A stretch of DNA of 64,000 nucleotides from Roseospira marina (GTDB taxonomy: Bacteria; Pseudomonadota; Alphaproteobacteria; Rhodospirillales; Rhodospirillaceae). Under the pieces are notes generated by a model. The model saw only the letters and a program-made list of their open reading frames with translations, was not told the DNA's origin and did not search any database. This document shows, in pieces, positions 1 to 8,197 of the stretch. The DNA is taken from NCBI RefSeq assembly GCF_014197855.1, contig NZ_JACIGJ010000008.1:62001-126000 (forward strand), read 5' to 3'. The number at the start of each line of letters is the position of its first letter. The first letter of the stretch is position 1. Position numbers and translations under genes: made by a program.

Positions 1-14
1 CACGAGGATGAGGT

Positions 15-1001
15 TTATTTGGTTTCGAGGGCGTCCACTTCCTGGCGGAGAAGGGCAATGAAGTCGCCGTACTCGCCCTCATACTTCGTGTACACGGACT
101 CGGTCGCCTTCTGGAACGGCTCGCGGTCGATGTCCATGAACTTGGCGCCTTCCTCGGTCATCGTGGCGCGCAGCTGGACGTTGTCCATCAGGCTGCGGCC
201 CCGCTGGAACCAGCCGGCCTGATCCACGGAATCCTGCACGCACGTGCGCTCTTCCTCGGACAGACCGTTCCACCAGCCCAGACTGGCGAGCACCGGGGTG
301 GTCTCGTACAGGTGGCCGGTCATGGTGATGTAGGGCGTGATCTCGTGCAGCCGCGCCGTGTAGATGTTGGTCAGCGGGTTTTCCTGGCCCTCGAACGCGC
401 CGGAGCGCAGAGCGGTCGGCAGTTCGCTCCAGGCCAGCGGCGCGGGATTGGCGCCCATGGCCTCGAACACGGCGATGGTGACCGGACCGGGCGGCGTGCG
501 GATCTTCATGCCCTCAATGTCGGCCGGGGTCGGCACGAACTTGCTGACATGGGTGACGTGACGGATACCGTTGTCCCAGAAGCCGACGATCTTCATGCCG
601 CGTTCCTGGGTGATCCGGTCGAGTTCTTCACCGACCTTGCCGTCGAGCACGCGCCAGACGGTCGGCAGGTCCTTGAACAGGAACGGCAGGCCCAGCATGC
701 CGAACTCCGGCACGACCTGCGACATGGCGCCCTGGGAGTTGGCGGTCATCTGAATGACGCCGGCGGTGACCGAGGTCAGCATCTCCGCGTCGTCGCCCAT
801 GGTCGCCGACGGCGCCACGTTGACGGTCATATCCCCGTGCGAGCAACCGGGCACCAGTTCCGCGAAGAGGTTGGCGGCATCGAAGCGCGGATTTCCCGCG
901 TTGGCGCCGTGGGCGAAGATGATTTCCTCGGCCTGCGCACTGGCGGACAGGCCGATCACGGCCACGGCAGCCGTGGCGAGGGTGGTGGACAGAATACGCA
1001 T
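15..1001 (-). CDS. dctP: TRAP transporter substrate-binding protein, DctP family
   Basis: This is the periplasmic solute receptor of a tripartite ATP-independent periplasmic (TRAP) transporter. It captures an organic acid or related ligand and hands it to the membrane subunits, which are not in the window and probably lie beyond the left edge. The 328-residue product begins MRILSTTLATAAVAVIGLSA and has a classic Sec signal peptide ending ASAQA before EEIIFAHG. The mature part has the DctP fold signature: an N-terminal ligand lobe, then VGFWDNGIRHVT and KIRTPPGPVTIAVFEAMGANP, the region that carries the conserved carboxylate-binding arginine. The open frame extends further upstream, but the ATG at 1001 has an AGGAGG ribosome site 7-8 bases before it and starts the signal peptide, so it is preferred. 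It is the last visible gene of a minus-strand operon with an SDR and transketolase subunits. The ligand cannot be read from sequence. Confidence 0.92.
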   Translation of the reverse strand: MRILSTTLATAAVAVIGLSASAQAEEIIFAHGANAGNPRFDAANLFAELVPGCSHGDMTVNVAPSATMGDDAEMLTSVTAGVIQMTANSQGAMSQVVPEFGMLGLPFLFKDLPTVWRVLDGKVGEELDRITQERGMKIVGFWDNGIRHVTHVSKFVPTPADIEGMKIRTPPGPVTIAVFEAMGANPAPLAWSELPTALRSGAFEGQENPLTNIYTARLHEITPYITMTGHLYETTPVLASLGWWNGLSEEERTCVQDSVDQAGWFQRGRSLMDNVQLRATMTEEGAKFMDIDREPFQKATESVYTKYEGEYGDFIALLRQEVDALETK

Positions 1002-1088
1002 GGGGTTCCTCCTGTGAAACTCGATCTTTAACGCGTGGCGGTGGGTAACCTGGACACACGGAACGCGACTCTTTGGTCGCTTGTGGGG

Positions 1089-1131
1089 ACCGTGCGCGGC
1101 GGCTGAGGAGCCGCCATGTTGGGCGCACGGT
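1089..1131. other. Compound intergenic hairpin between SDR and TRAP genes
   Basis: A 9-bp outer stem (1089-1097 with 1123-1131) encloses a 7-bp inner stem (98-104 with 109-115 of the 1000s, loop GAGG). No T-tract follows on the minus strand, so it is more likely an mRNA processing or stability element or an attenuator than a full terminator. It may allow the binding protein to be expressed at a different level from the upstream enzymes, as is common for solute-binding protein genes. Confidence 0.5.
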
Positions 1132-1177
1132 CGAAAACCAGAGACTCGGAGTGTGAGTGGGGATGGTGACCCGGAGG

Positions 1178-1930
1178 TCAGTGTATGAGGGAGCCTCCGT
1201 TCACGTCCACCTCTGTGCCGGTGCAGTAGGCGGAGAGGTCGGACGCCAGGAACAGGCAACAGCCGGCGACATCGCTGGCGGCGCCCGCCCGGCCCATCGG
1301 AATCCCGGACAGGACGGTGGCCATCATCGCGTCGGTCAATTGACCGCCCGTGATGTCGGTATCGATGAAGCCCGGACAGACGGCGTTGGAGCGCACGTTG
1401 TCCGGCGCCAGTTCGCGCGCCATGGCCTTGGTGAGGCCGAGAACGCCCGCCTTGGCGGCCGAGTAGTGCGGCCCGCCGAAGATGCCGCCGCCGCGCTGGG
1501 CCGACACCGACGACAGGTTGATGATCGACCCGGCCTTGTTCTGACGCATGTGGGGAATAACGGCCTGGCTCATGTACAGGGTGCCGCGCAGGCTGACGTC
1601 CGTGACCGCCTCATAGTTATGCGGCTCGATGTCCATGATCTTGAGCGGCTGGGTGATGCCCGCATTGTTGACCAAAATGTCGATGCGGCTCCAGCGGGCC
1701 AGCACGGCCTCTACGGCCGCGGCGCAGGCCGCCTTGTCGGTCACGTTACAGGCAAGGCCGATGTGGTCCGGCCCCAGGTCGGCCGCAGCCGCCTCGGCGG
1801 CCGCCGCGTCCAGATCCAGAATCGCGATCTTGGCACCGTGCTCCGCGAACAGGCGGGCCGTCGCCTTGCCCAAACCGCGCGCCGATGCGGCACCGGTAAT
1901 GATGGCGGTACGGCCATCCAGAAGACCCAT
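1178..1930 (-). CDS. SDR family NAD(P)-dependent oxidoreductase
   Basis: This is a 250-residue classical short-chain dehydrogenase/reductase, a cytosolic NAD(P)-dependent alcohol/ketone oxidoreductase. Visible family signatures are the nucleotide-binding TGAASARGLG near residue 12, the acidic DLD after the second beta strand (suggesting an NAD preference), NNAG, the catalytic Ser in INLSSVSAQ, and the YSAAK Tyr-Lys pair. The C-terminal VDVNGGSLIH is the usual end of such enzymes. The length is normal and no residue is missing. It lies 50 bp after the transketolase C-terminal subunit and upstream of the TRAP receptor on the same strand. The likely job is interconversion of a sugar, polyol or sugar-acid intermediate imported by the TRAP system. 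The exact substrate is inference only. Confidence 0.93.
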   Translation of the reverse strand: MGLLDGRTAIITGAASARGLGKATARLFAEHGAKIAILDLDAAAAEAAAADLGPDHIGLACNVTDKAACAAAVEAVLARWSRIDILVNNAGITQPLKIMDIEPHNYEAVTDVSLRGTLYMSQAVIPHMRQNKAGSIINLSSVSAQRGGGIFGGPHYSAAKAGVLGLTKAMARELAPDNVRSNAVCPGFIDTDITGGQLTDAMMATVLSGIPMGRAGAASDVAGCCLFLASDLSAYCTGTEVDVNGGSLIH

Positions 1931-1980
1931 GGAATTGTCCTCCGATAATCAAGTGAAGGGAATACGCCCGCGAGGCGGCG

Positions 1981-2979
1981 TTACAGCCAGCCTTTGATCT
2001 GCGTCACGATCGCCTCGACGGACAGGCCGTAGCGGTCGTGCAGCGTGGGCAGGGCGCCCGCATCCAGGAACGCATCCGGCAAGCCGATGCGACGGAACCC
2101 GGCGGGCACGACACCGCGTTCCAGCGCCGCGCCCGCCACGGCCTCGCCCAGTCCGCCGACAATGCTGTGATTCTCGGCCGTGACCACCAGACGCCCGGGA
2201 CGGGCCAGGGCGGCAGTGATGGTCTCGGTATCGAGTGGCTTGATCGTGGGCACATGCAGAACGCCGGCGTCGGCGATGCCCTCGGCCTTCATCCGCTCGG
2301 CGGCGGCCAGCACGCGCATGGTCATCAGCCCGGACGACACGAACAGGATGTCGGCCCCATCGCGCAGCAGCGCAGCCTTGCCCAGTTCGAACCGATAGTC
2401 ATAGCGGTGCAGCACGCGCGGCACATTCCCGCGCAGCAACCGCATGTAGACCGGCCCCTTGTGATCGGCGATCGCCGGCACGGCCTGCTCGATGTCCACC
2501 GCGTCGCACGGGTCCACGATGGTCAGGTTCGGCATGGCCCGGAAGATGGCCAGATCGTCCGTCGCCTGATGGCTCGGCCCGTAGCCGGTCGTCAGGCCCG
2601 GCAGGGCGCAGACGATCTTGACGTTCAGGGACTCCTCGGCGATGCCCAGGCAGATGAAGTCATAGGCCCGGCGCGAGGCGAACACGGCATAGGTGGTGGC
2701 GAACGGCTGGAAGCCCTCGCGCGCAAGCCCGGCCGCCGCGCCCATGAGCACCTGCTCCGCCATGCCCATCTGATAGAACCGGTCCGGCATGGCCTGCGCC
2801 AGGATGTGCAGGTCGGTGTACTTGCTCAGGTCGGCGCTGAGGCCGACGATCTCGGGTCGCTGCTGCGCCAGGGCGACCAGCGCATGGCCGAATGGGGCCG
2901 GCGTGGTTTCCTGCCCATCCTCGGCGATCGACGCGATCATGGCCGAGGTGGTCAGGCGTTTCTTTTGCGGCGCGCTCAT
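1981..2979 (-). CDS. Transketolase, C-terminal (pyrimidine-binding and C-terminal domain) subunit
   Basis: This is the second half of a split transketolase, 332 residues, starting MSAPQKKRLTTSAMIASIAE. It supplies the pyrimidine-binding domain (AEQVLMGAAAGLAREG, where the Glu activates the thiamine aminopyrimidine) and the C-terminal transketolase domain (DGADILFVSSGLMTMRVLAA, then VVTAENHSIVGGLGEAVA). Together with the upstream subunit it transfers two-carbon ketol units between sugar phosphates, or acts on a related substrate. The open frame extends back to 3342, but the ATG at 2979 overlaps the stop of the N-terminal subunit by four bases (ATGA), giving translational coupling. That makes it the sensible start. 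Split transketolases of this kind often sit in catabolic operons rather than the core pentose phosphate pathway, which fits the TRAP and SDR neighbours. Confidence 0.93.
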   Translation of the reverse strand: MSAPQKKRLTTSAMIASIAEDGQETTPAPFGHALVALAQQRPEIVGLSADLSKYTDLHILAQAMPDRFYQMGMAEQVLMGAAAGLAREGFQPFATTYAVFASRRAYDFICLGIAEESLNVKIVCALPGLTTGYGPSHQATDDLAIFRAMPNLTIVDPCDAVDIEQAVPAIADHKGPVYMRLLRGNVPRVLHRYDYRFELGKAALLRDGADILFVSSGLMTMRVLAAAERMKAEGIADAGVLHVPTIKPLDTETITAALARPGRLVVTAENHSIVGGLGEAVAGAALERGVVPAGFRRIGLPDAFLDAGALPTLHDRYGLSVEAIVTQIKGWL

Positions 2980-3830
2980 TGGGGCCTCCCGGCGTCCAGT
3001 GCCTCCAAAGCCATATCCCATTCCTCGGGGGCGACGCGGACGAAGTGCGTGACCTCGCGCGTCTCCAGGAACGGGACTCCCTTGCACATCCGCGTATCGC
3101 AAATGATGACCCGGGGCTGATCGCCGGTATGGTTCCGGGCGGCATCGAACGCCGCCACCACCGCGGGAATGTCGTTGCCGTCGACGCGCTGCGCGTACCA
3201 GCCGAAGGCCGCCCATTTGTCCTGCACCGGTTCGGCGCTGAGCATCCGGGTCGACGGACCGTCGGCCTGCTGGTTGTTGAAGTCGACGATGGCGATGAGA
3301 TTGTCGAGACGGTGGTGCGCGGCCTCCATCGCCGCTTCCCACGTCGAGCCCTCGCCCAGTTCGCCATCCGACAGCAGGTTGAAGACGCGGGCGTCGGACT
3401 GCTTGCGCTTCAGTCCGAGGGCCATGCCGACGCCGATGCCGAGGCCGTGGCCGAGCGAGCCGCCGGTGATTTCCATGCCCGGGGTGTACGCCGCCATACC
3501 CGACATAGGAAGTCGGCTACCGTCGCTGCCGTAGGTCTCCAGCTCATCCTCGGGCAGGATCCCGGCTTCGATCAACGCCGCGTACAGGGCAATGGCATAG
3601 TGGCCGATGGACAGCAGAAACCGGTCCCGGCCCTCCCATTGGGGATCGACCGGCTGATATCGCAGGGCATGAAAGTAAGACACGGCCAAGACGTCCGCGA
3701 CGCCTAGGGCCTGGCCGATATACCCCTGACCTTGAACGGCGGCCATTCTGAGGGCATTCCGCCGAATATTGTACGCGCGTTTGGCCAAGGCAACATTGGA
3801 CAAACGGGCGTCGTCAGTTCCATCCGACAC
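2976..3830 (-). CDS. Transketolase, N-terminal (ThDP pyrophosphate-binding) subunit
   Basis: This 284-residue protein is the thiamine-diphosphate pyrophosphate-binding half of a two-subunit transketolase. The sequence shows the expected SIGHYAIALYAALIEAG, the GSLGHGLGIGVGMALG segment and the metal/ThDP motif LLSDGELGEGSTWEAAM with NLIAIVDFNNQQADG downstream (the GDG-x-N-type motif, here SDGE...NNQ). It starts with GTG at 3830, preceded by a purine-rich GGTGG. It is the first gene of the leftward operon and overlaps the C-terminal subunit by four bases. The 274 bp between it and the divergent protease gene at 4105 must contain its promoter, but I see no convincing -35/-10 pair there. Confidence 0.92.
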   Translation of the reverse strand: MSDGTDDARLSNVALAKRAYNIRRNALRMAAVQGQGYIGQALGVADVLAVSYFHALRYQPVDPQWEGRDRFLLSIGHYAIALYAALIEAGILPEDELETYGSDGSRLPMSGMAAYTPGMEITGGSLGHGLGIGVGMALGLKRKQSDARVFNLLSDGELGEGSTWEAAMEAAHHRLDNLIAIVDFNNQQADGPSTRMLSAEPVQDKWAAFGWYAQRVDGNDIPAVVAAFDAARNHTGDQPRVIICDTRMCKGVPFLETREVTHFVRVAPEEWDMALEALDAGRPQ

Positions 3831-4104
3831 GTTTCCACCCTATGGTTTTGCTTGCCGACTCGCGCACTTTTGCGGCCAGCGTCTTTTGTTCTGTTCGGAG
3901 GAAATGAGAAACCCATTGTCGCCGTGTGACAAGCCGAATCTCTTGATGTGTCGTTAAGCTGCGCTAAACGATCGTCGCGACCAAGCCCGACACACGGGGG
4001 CCCTTTTTCAGCCCCAAAACCGGTGGCATCATAGGAAACGTGGGGGGCTCGGCCGAGCACGGCGCGGGGACCACCACCGCCCCACCACCTCCGGAGGCGA
4101 GGCC

Positions 4105-5532
4105 ATGACGTTCCAAGCCGACGACGACATCTATCCCGGGACCAGCGTCGTATACATTGAGGCCACATGGGGCCGCACAACCTATACCGGCTCCGGCGTT
4201 CTGGTTGGGCGCAACGACGTGCTCACCGCGTCGCACGTTTTGTACAGCCTTTCGGACGGAGGGACTCCCGATTCGGTTCGCGTCTATCCGTCCTTTAACC
4301 CGAATGACGGCAACAACGTCTATTTCGACAATCTTTCCTTCCAGTACTTTCCGCAGTTCGATCCTGACGGGGACGGTTTACTGCCGCCGGGCGATTTCAA
4401 CGCCGCGACGTTCGCCGGGTCGGAATACGACATGGCGCTGATCTCGCTGGCCGACCCGATCGGCGATCAATACGGCTGGATGGGCGTGGACACCGATTTC
4501 GCGGGCGGAGCGGTCGGCGTTCTGGGGCACCCGGGCGTGTACGGGTCTCGGATGATGTACGACGACGGCACCGTGACGCGCAGTCCCGTGGACGGCGTTT
4601 TCTACGTTCAAGAGGACCTGGAGCTGAACCCGGGGAACTCGGGTGGGCCGATCTACTACGACTATGGCGACGGGCCGTACGTCATCGGCGTCGTCTCCAC
4701 CGGGATCGCCGCCACGTCGGTGGGCGCGCACGCCTACTGGCTGCTCGACGCGATGGCGGCGAACGACCGCGATATCATCGGCGGTGGTGCGAACACGGCG
4801 CCCGTGGCCAACGACGACAGCCTCGCCACCGTCTGGCAGTCCGTGGTCGCGGTGGACGTCCTCGCCAACGACCAGGACGCCAATGGCGACACCCTGACCG
4901 TCAGCGCCATCAGCCAACCAAGCAGCGGCGGCGCGGTCCGGATCGGCGCCGATGGGGGCGTGTACCTATCCCTGACCGAGGGTTTCAGCGGCGCGCTGTC
5001 GTTCGACTACACGGTCTCGGATGGGCGCGGCGGCACGGATCAGGCCACCGTCGCCGTGACGGTCAGTCCCAACGACGCCCCGGCGGGCACGACCGAAATT
5101 TTCCGGTTCTTCAACGCGACGTCCGGCGGCCATTTCTTCACCGCGAACGCCGCCGAGCGGGACACCGTCATCGACAATCTGGCCACGTACCACTATGAGC
5201 GCGTCGGCTTCAGCGCCCACGACGCCAGCGAGGCCGGCCGCAACGGGCTCGATCCGATCTATCGGTTCTACAACCCCGCCAGCCAGGGCCATTTCTTCAC
5301 CGCGGATGCCGGGGAACGGGATTATGTCCTCTCGTCCCTGCCATCGTACCGCTACGAAGAGGTCGGCTTCGCGGCCGACGCCGACGGATCGGAGGGCGGC
5401 GATCCCATCTACCGCTTCCACAACACCGCCAACGGCGGCCACTTCTTCACCGCCAGCGCGGACGAACGGGATGTGGTGATCGCCACCCTGGATCAGTACG
5501 AGTACGAAGGCATCGGGTTCTGGGCGGCATAG
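4105..5532 (+). CDS. Trypsin-like serine protease with Ig-like/cadherin-type domain and three DUF5648-like repeats
   Basis: This is a 475-residue multidomain, probably extracellular endopeptidase. Residues 1-225 form a chymotrypsin-fold protease with a complete triad: His44 in TASH, Asp109 in YDMAL and Ser179 in NPGNSGGP. Residues about 232-325 match the tandem VCBS/cadherin-like module (NTAPVANDDS, DVLANDQDANGDTLTV, FDYTVSDGRGGTD). Residues about 333-475 hold three copies of the YRFYNxxxxGHFFTxxxxERD unit (DUF5648 family), a putative adhesion or wall-associated repeat. No Sec signal peptide is visible, so secretion would have to be by a leaderless route such as type I, which is inference. 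The start at 4105 has GGAGG upstream. It is transcribed away from the transketolase operon and is the last clearly chromosomal gene before prophage 1. Confidence 0.85.
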   Translation: MTFQADDDIYPGTSVVYIEATWGRTTYTGSGVLVGRNDVLTASHVLYSLSDGGTPDSVRVYPSFNPNDGNNVYFDNLSFQYFPQFDPDGDGLLPPGDFNAATFAGSEYDMALISLADPIGDQYGWMGVDTDFAGGAVGVLGHPGVYGSRMMYDDGTVTRSPVDGVFYVQEDLELNPGNSGGPIYYDYGDGPYVIGVVSTGIAATSVGAHAYWLLDAMAANDRDIIGGGANTAPVANDDSLATVWQSVVAVDVLANDQDANGDTLTVSAISQPSSGGAVRIGADGGVYLSLTEGFSGALSFDYTVSDGRGGTDQATVAVTVSPNDAPAGTTEIFRFFNATSGGHFFTANAAERDTVIDNLATYHYERVGFSAHDASEAGRNGLDPIYRFYNPASQGHFFTADAGERDYVLSSLPSYRYEEVGFAADADGSEGGDPIYRFHNTANGGHFFTASADERDVVIATLDQYEYEGIGFWAA

Positions 5533-5644
5533 CCCGTCCGCGTCCCCGATAAAAAAGTCCCGCGCGGCGATCCGCGCAAAAAAACCTTGGCGCGGCACGC
5601 CTACCCTGGCATCGGAACAAACATAGAACGGGGACACCTGTGTC

Positions 5645-5708
5645 CAGAGCCGATCGGGATCGATTTGAGACACAAGGTGGTTCAAATCGATGCCGTGAAT
5701 CGGCTCTG
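5645..5708. repeat. Nested perfect palindrome, two 10-bp stems
   Basis: CAGAGCCGAT at 5645-5654 pairs perfectly with ATCGGCTCTG at 5699-5708. Inside it ATCGATTTGA at 5659-5668 pairs perfectly with TCAAATCGAT at 5682-5691. Unpaired gaps of 4 and 7 bases separate the stems, and the apical loop is 13 bases. As RNA it would be a long hairpin with one internal bulge. It could be a structured RNA, a regulator site or part of an attachment region. The sequence does not decide between these. Confidence 0.6.
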
Positions 5709-5757
5709 AATCAAAGAGTTCGGGCGGATTCACGCCTGGCATTTGGCCCGTCCTAAG

Positions 5758-5788
5758 CCCCGCCGGCCCACCGCCAGCGGGTTTTTTT
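5758..5788 (+). terminator. Rho-independent terminator before the prophage 1 structural module
   Basis: A GC-rich hairpin (CCCGC at 5759-5763 with GCGGG at 5777-5781) is followed directly by seven T residues at 5782-5788. It would stop transcription entering prophage 1 from the protease side. The same layout, a hairpin then a T-tract then a ribosome site, recurs after the prophage 1 capsid gene at 63237-63277. Confidence 0.6.
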
Positions 5789-5850
5789 CGTGCCTCCGTC
5801 CGCCGTTTTCCGTCGGTGCCCATTGCCGCATCCAAGGAAGGAGCCTGCCC

Positions 5851-6171
5851 ATGGGAGGTTTGTTCTCGCCGCCCTCGATCCCGACGCCGCCGCCCCCTCC
5901 CCCACCACCGCCTCCGCCGCCACCGCCCCCGCCGGAGCCCGAACCCGAGCCGGTCCCGGACCCGCCGCCCCCTCCACCGCCACCAGAGCCGGACCCCACC
6001 GACACGGAGGATCCCCCCACCGCCGCCGGCGAAGCCGACCGCCAGCGCCGCGAGCGGGAGGCCCGATCCGCGCGCGGCTGGCGCTCCACGGTCAACACGT
6101 CCTACCGGGGCGTGCTGGCCCCGGCGTCCTTTACCGGCGGCTCCGGTCTGAAGACCCTGTTGGGAGACTGA
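5851..6171 (+). CDS. Small proline-rich podophage protein upstream of the portal gene
   Basis: This 106-residue protein starts MGGLFSPPSIPTPPPPPP and carries a proline-rich N-terminal half (residues about 8-50), a charged stretch RQRREREARSARGWRS, and a conserved-looking end GGSGLKTLLGD. Small proteins with an MGG(L/F)F start and a final (R)KTLLG lie directly before the portal gene in many podophages of Proteobacteria, and this position and ending fit. Their function is not known to me. The start has an AAGGAAGGAG ribosome site. The stop is 4 bases before the portal ATG, so the two genes are co-translated. Confidence 0.75.
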   Translation: MGGLFSPPSIPTPPPPPPPPPPPPPPPPEPEPEPVPDPPPPPPPPEPDPTDTEDPPTAAGEADRQRREREARSARGWRSTVNTSYRGVLAPASFTGGSGLKTLLGD

Positions 6172-6175
6172 CAGC

Positions 6176-7879
6176 ATGTCCCATCCCGCCCCCGCCGGCC
6201 TCCCGGCCGGTCCTCCCTCCGGACCCGACACCGCGCCGGACGACGCCCCGGTAACGGAACTGCTGCGCCGCTACCGCCGCGCCCGGACCCGCCGCCGATC
6301 CTGGGAGGGCGCGTGGCACGACTGCTACGATTACGCGCTGCCCAGCCGGGAGTCCGCCCTGGGCGGGTCCACCCCCGGCGCGGCGCGCGGGGACCGGCTG
6401 TTCGACGGCACCGCCCCGGACGCCGTGGACCAGCTCGCCGCCAGCATGCTGGCGCAACTCACGCCGCCGTGGTCGCGCTGGTTCGACCTCACGGCGGGCG
6501 CCGACCTGACGGAGGACGAGCGCGCCCGCATGGCACCGACGCTGGAGCACGCCGCCGAGGTGCTGCGGGGGCAGTTCGCCGCCTCCAACTTCGCGGTCGA
6601 GATCCATCAGGCGTATCTGGACCTCGTGACGCTGGGCACCGCCTGCCTTGCGTTCGAGGAAGCCCCACCCGGCGAGCCCAGCGCCTTCCGGTTCGCGGCC
6701 GTGTCCATGGGCGACGTGGCCCTGGACGAGGGGCCGACCGGCCGCCTGGACACCGTATTCCGCCGCATCCGGCTGCCCCTGACGGCGGTGCGGGCGCGGT
6801 GGCCGGGTGCCGTTCTGCCCCCGGAGCTGGAAAACCGGGCGGCGCGGGAACCGGACCTCGACGTGGCCGTGCTGGAATGCGTCGTGCCGGACGCGCGCGG
6901 CTATGGCTACACCGCGCTGCTGGCCGGCGCCGGGGACGCCTTGGGGACGTTGGCCGATGTGGGGGTCGACATCGGGGACGCGATCGCGGCGCCGCCCGTC
7001 GTGTTGGCCACGGGCCATTTCGCCGTCTCCCCGTTCCTGTGTTTCCGCTGGCTGAAGGCCCCGGGGGAAGTCTATGGCCGCTCCCCAGTCATGAAGGCGC
7101 TGCCGGACATCAAGACGGCCAACAAGGTGGTGGAACTGGTGTTGAAAAACGCCTCCATCGCCGTCACCGGCATCTGGCAGGCCGACGACGACGGCGTGCT
7201 GAACCCGGCGACGGTGCGGCTGGTGCCCGGCACCATCATCCCAAAAGCCGTGGGCTCGGCCGGATTGACGCCGCTGCGGGCGGCCGGGGACTTCGACGTC
7301 TCGCAGCTGGTGCTGGACGGCCTGCGCGCCCGCATCCGGCATGCCTTGCTGGCGGACAAGCTCGGCCAGCCCGACAGCCCCGGCATGACCGCGACGGAGG
7401 TCGTGCACCGCGCCGCGGACATGGCCCGGGTGCTCGGCGCCTCCTATGGGCGGCTGCAATCGGAGCTGCTGGCCCCCCTGATCCGGCGCGGGCTCGCGAT
7501 CCTGCGGCGGCGGGGCGAGATCCCGCCGATCCGCCTCGACGGGCGGCTGGTGGACCTGACCCACGCCTCCCCGCTGGCGCAACAGCAGCGCATGGCCGAC
7601 GCCCAGACCACCCTGACGTGGATCAACGCCGTGCAGGGGCTGGGTGAGGGCGGAGCCGGGGTCGTCGACACCGAGGGCGCCGCGCGCTGGCTGGCGCGGA
7701 CGCTGGGGGTGCCGGACGCCGCCGTGCGCCCGGCCGCGCCCGACCCGCCGGCCTCAACCCCACCGGCTGCGCCACCGCCGACACCGTCCGCTGCTCCGCC
7801 GGATTGGACGGCGTTGGCGCAGCGGCTGGGCGCCGCGCTGGCGTCCCCGACGGGAGGGCCGCCGAATGTCGCCCGCTGA
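6176..7879 (+). CDS. Portal (head-tail connector) protein of prophage 1, T7 type
   Basis: This 567-residue protein forms the dodecameric ring through which DNA enters and leaves the capsid. It fits the T7 gp8-like head-tail connector family. The first part has the typical RRSWEGAWHDCYDYALPSRE segment (residues about 35-60) and then DGTAPDAVDQLAASMLAQLT with PPWSRWFDL. The middle holds GEVYGRSPVMKALPDIKTAN and the C-terminal third has the Thr-rich/basic region TATEVVHRAADMARVLGASYG. A proline-rich tail follows at residues about 520-550. The length is normal for the family (500-570). It overlaps the following gene by 14 bp. Confidence 0.9.
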   Translation: MSHPAPAGLPAGPPSGPDTAPDDAPVTELLRRYRRARTRRRSWEGAWHDCYDYALPSRESALGGSTPGAARGDRLFDGTAPDAVDQLAASMLAQLTPPWSRWFDLTAGADLTEDERARMAPTLEHAAEVLRGQFAASNFAVEIHQAYLDLVTLGTACLAFEEAPPGEPSAFRFAAVSMGDVALDEGPTGRLDTVFRRIRLPLTAVRARWPGAVLPPELENRAAREPDLDVAVLECVVPDARGYGYTALLAGAGDALGTLADVGVDIGDAIAAPPVVLATGHFAVSPFLCFRWLKAPGEVYGRSPVMKALPDIKTANKVVELVLKNASIAVTGIWQADDDGVLNPATVRLVPGTIIPKAVGSAGLTPLRAAGDFDVSQLVLDGLRARIRHALLADKLGQPDSPGMTATEVVHRAADMARVLGASYGRLQSELLAPLIRRGLAILRRRGEIPPIRLDGRLVDLTHASPLAQQQRMADAQTTLTWINAVQGLGEGGAGVVDTEGAARWLARTLGVPDAAVRPAAPDPPASTPPAAPPPTPSAAPPDWTALAQRLGAALASPTGGPPNVAR

Positions 7880-8168
7880 CTCGTCCGCCGCTCAGACGTG
7901 GCCCTGGACAGAGACCACTCCGACCCCGGCGCCGACCTCGGAGGATCTTGCCGCCGAGGACCGCGCCGCCCTGGCCCGCGCCTGCGCGCGGCTGTTCGCG
8001 CACGACGACGGTCGCCGCCTGCGCGCGCATCTGCACGCCCTGACCCTCGCCCGTCACCTGGGACCGGACGCCTCCGACGCCGCCCTACGCCACCTGGAGG
8101 GCCAGCGCGCCCTGGTCGCGCACCTCGACCGGCTGATCGACGAAGGGCGCGGCAGCCCGGCCCTGTAA
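7866..8168 (+). CDS. Bbp19-like small phage structural protein
   Basis: This 100-residue protein begins at an ATG that overlaps the portal gene by 14 bases. The core DRAALARACARLFAHDDGRRLRAHL followed by LEGQRALVAHLDRLIDEG resembles the Bbp19-like family, short proteins encoded between portal and scaffold in podophages of the BPP-1 type (structural role not established to my knowledge). The open frame extends upstream into the portal gene, but only from 7866 is the composition and the family pattern sensible. Confidence 0.7.
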   Translation: MSPADSSAAQTWPWTETTPTPAPTSEDLAAEDRAALARACARLFAHDDGRRLRAHLHALTLARHLGPDASDAALRHLEGQRALVAHLDRLIDEGRGSPAL

Positions 8169-8197
8169 CCGACCCCAGATCTTCAAGGAGTCACATC

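Larger units (their letters stand above)
5533..5850. other. Intergenic junction between chromosome and prophage 1
   Basis: This 318-bp stretch has no convincing gene. It holds four structured elements in a row: a GC hairpin flanked by A-runs on both sides (5562-5567 with 5572-5577), a short ACAC palindrome (GGACAC at 5632-5637 with GTGTCC at 5640-5645), a large nested palindrome at 5645-5708, and a T-tailed terminator at 5758-5788. The left edge of prophage 1 must lie in here or very near. I could not find a second copy of any part of it inside the window that would mark an attachment site, and the right end of prophage 1 is not in view. Confidence 0.6.

Noticed and set aside
5562-5577. GC hairpin with A-runs as terminator of the protease gene
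   Set aside because: On the plus strand it is followed by A residues, not T; only on the minus strand would it resemble a terminator, and no minus-strand gene ends there.
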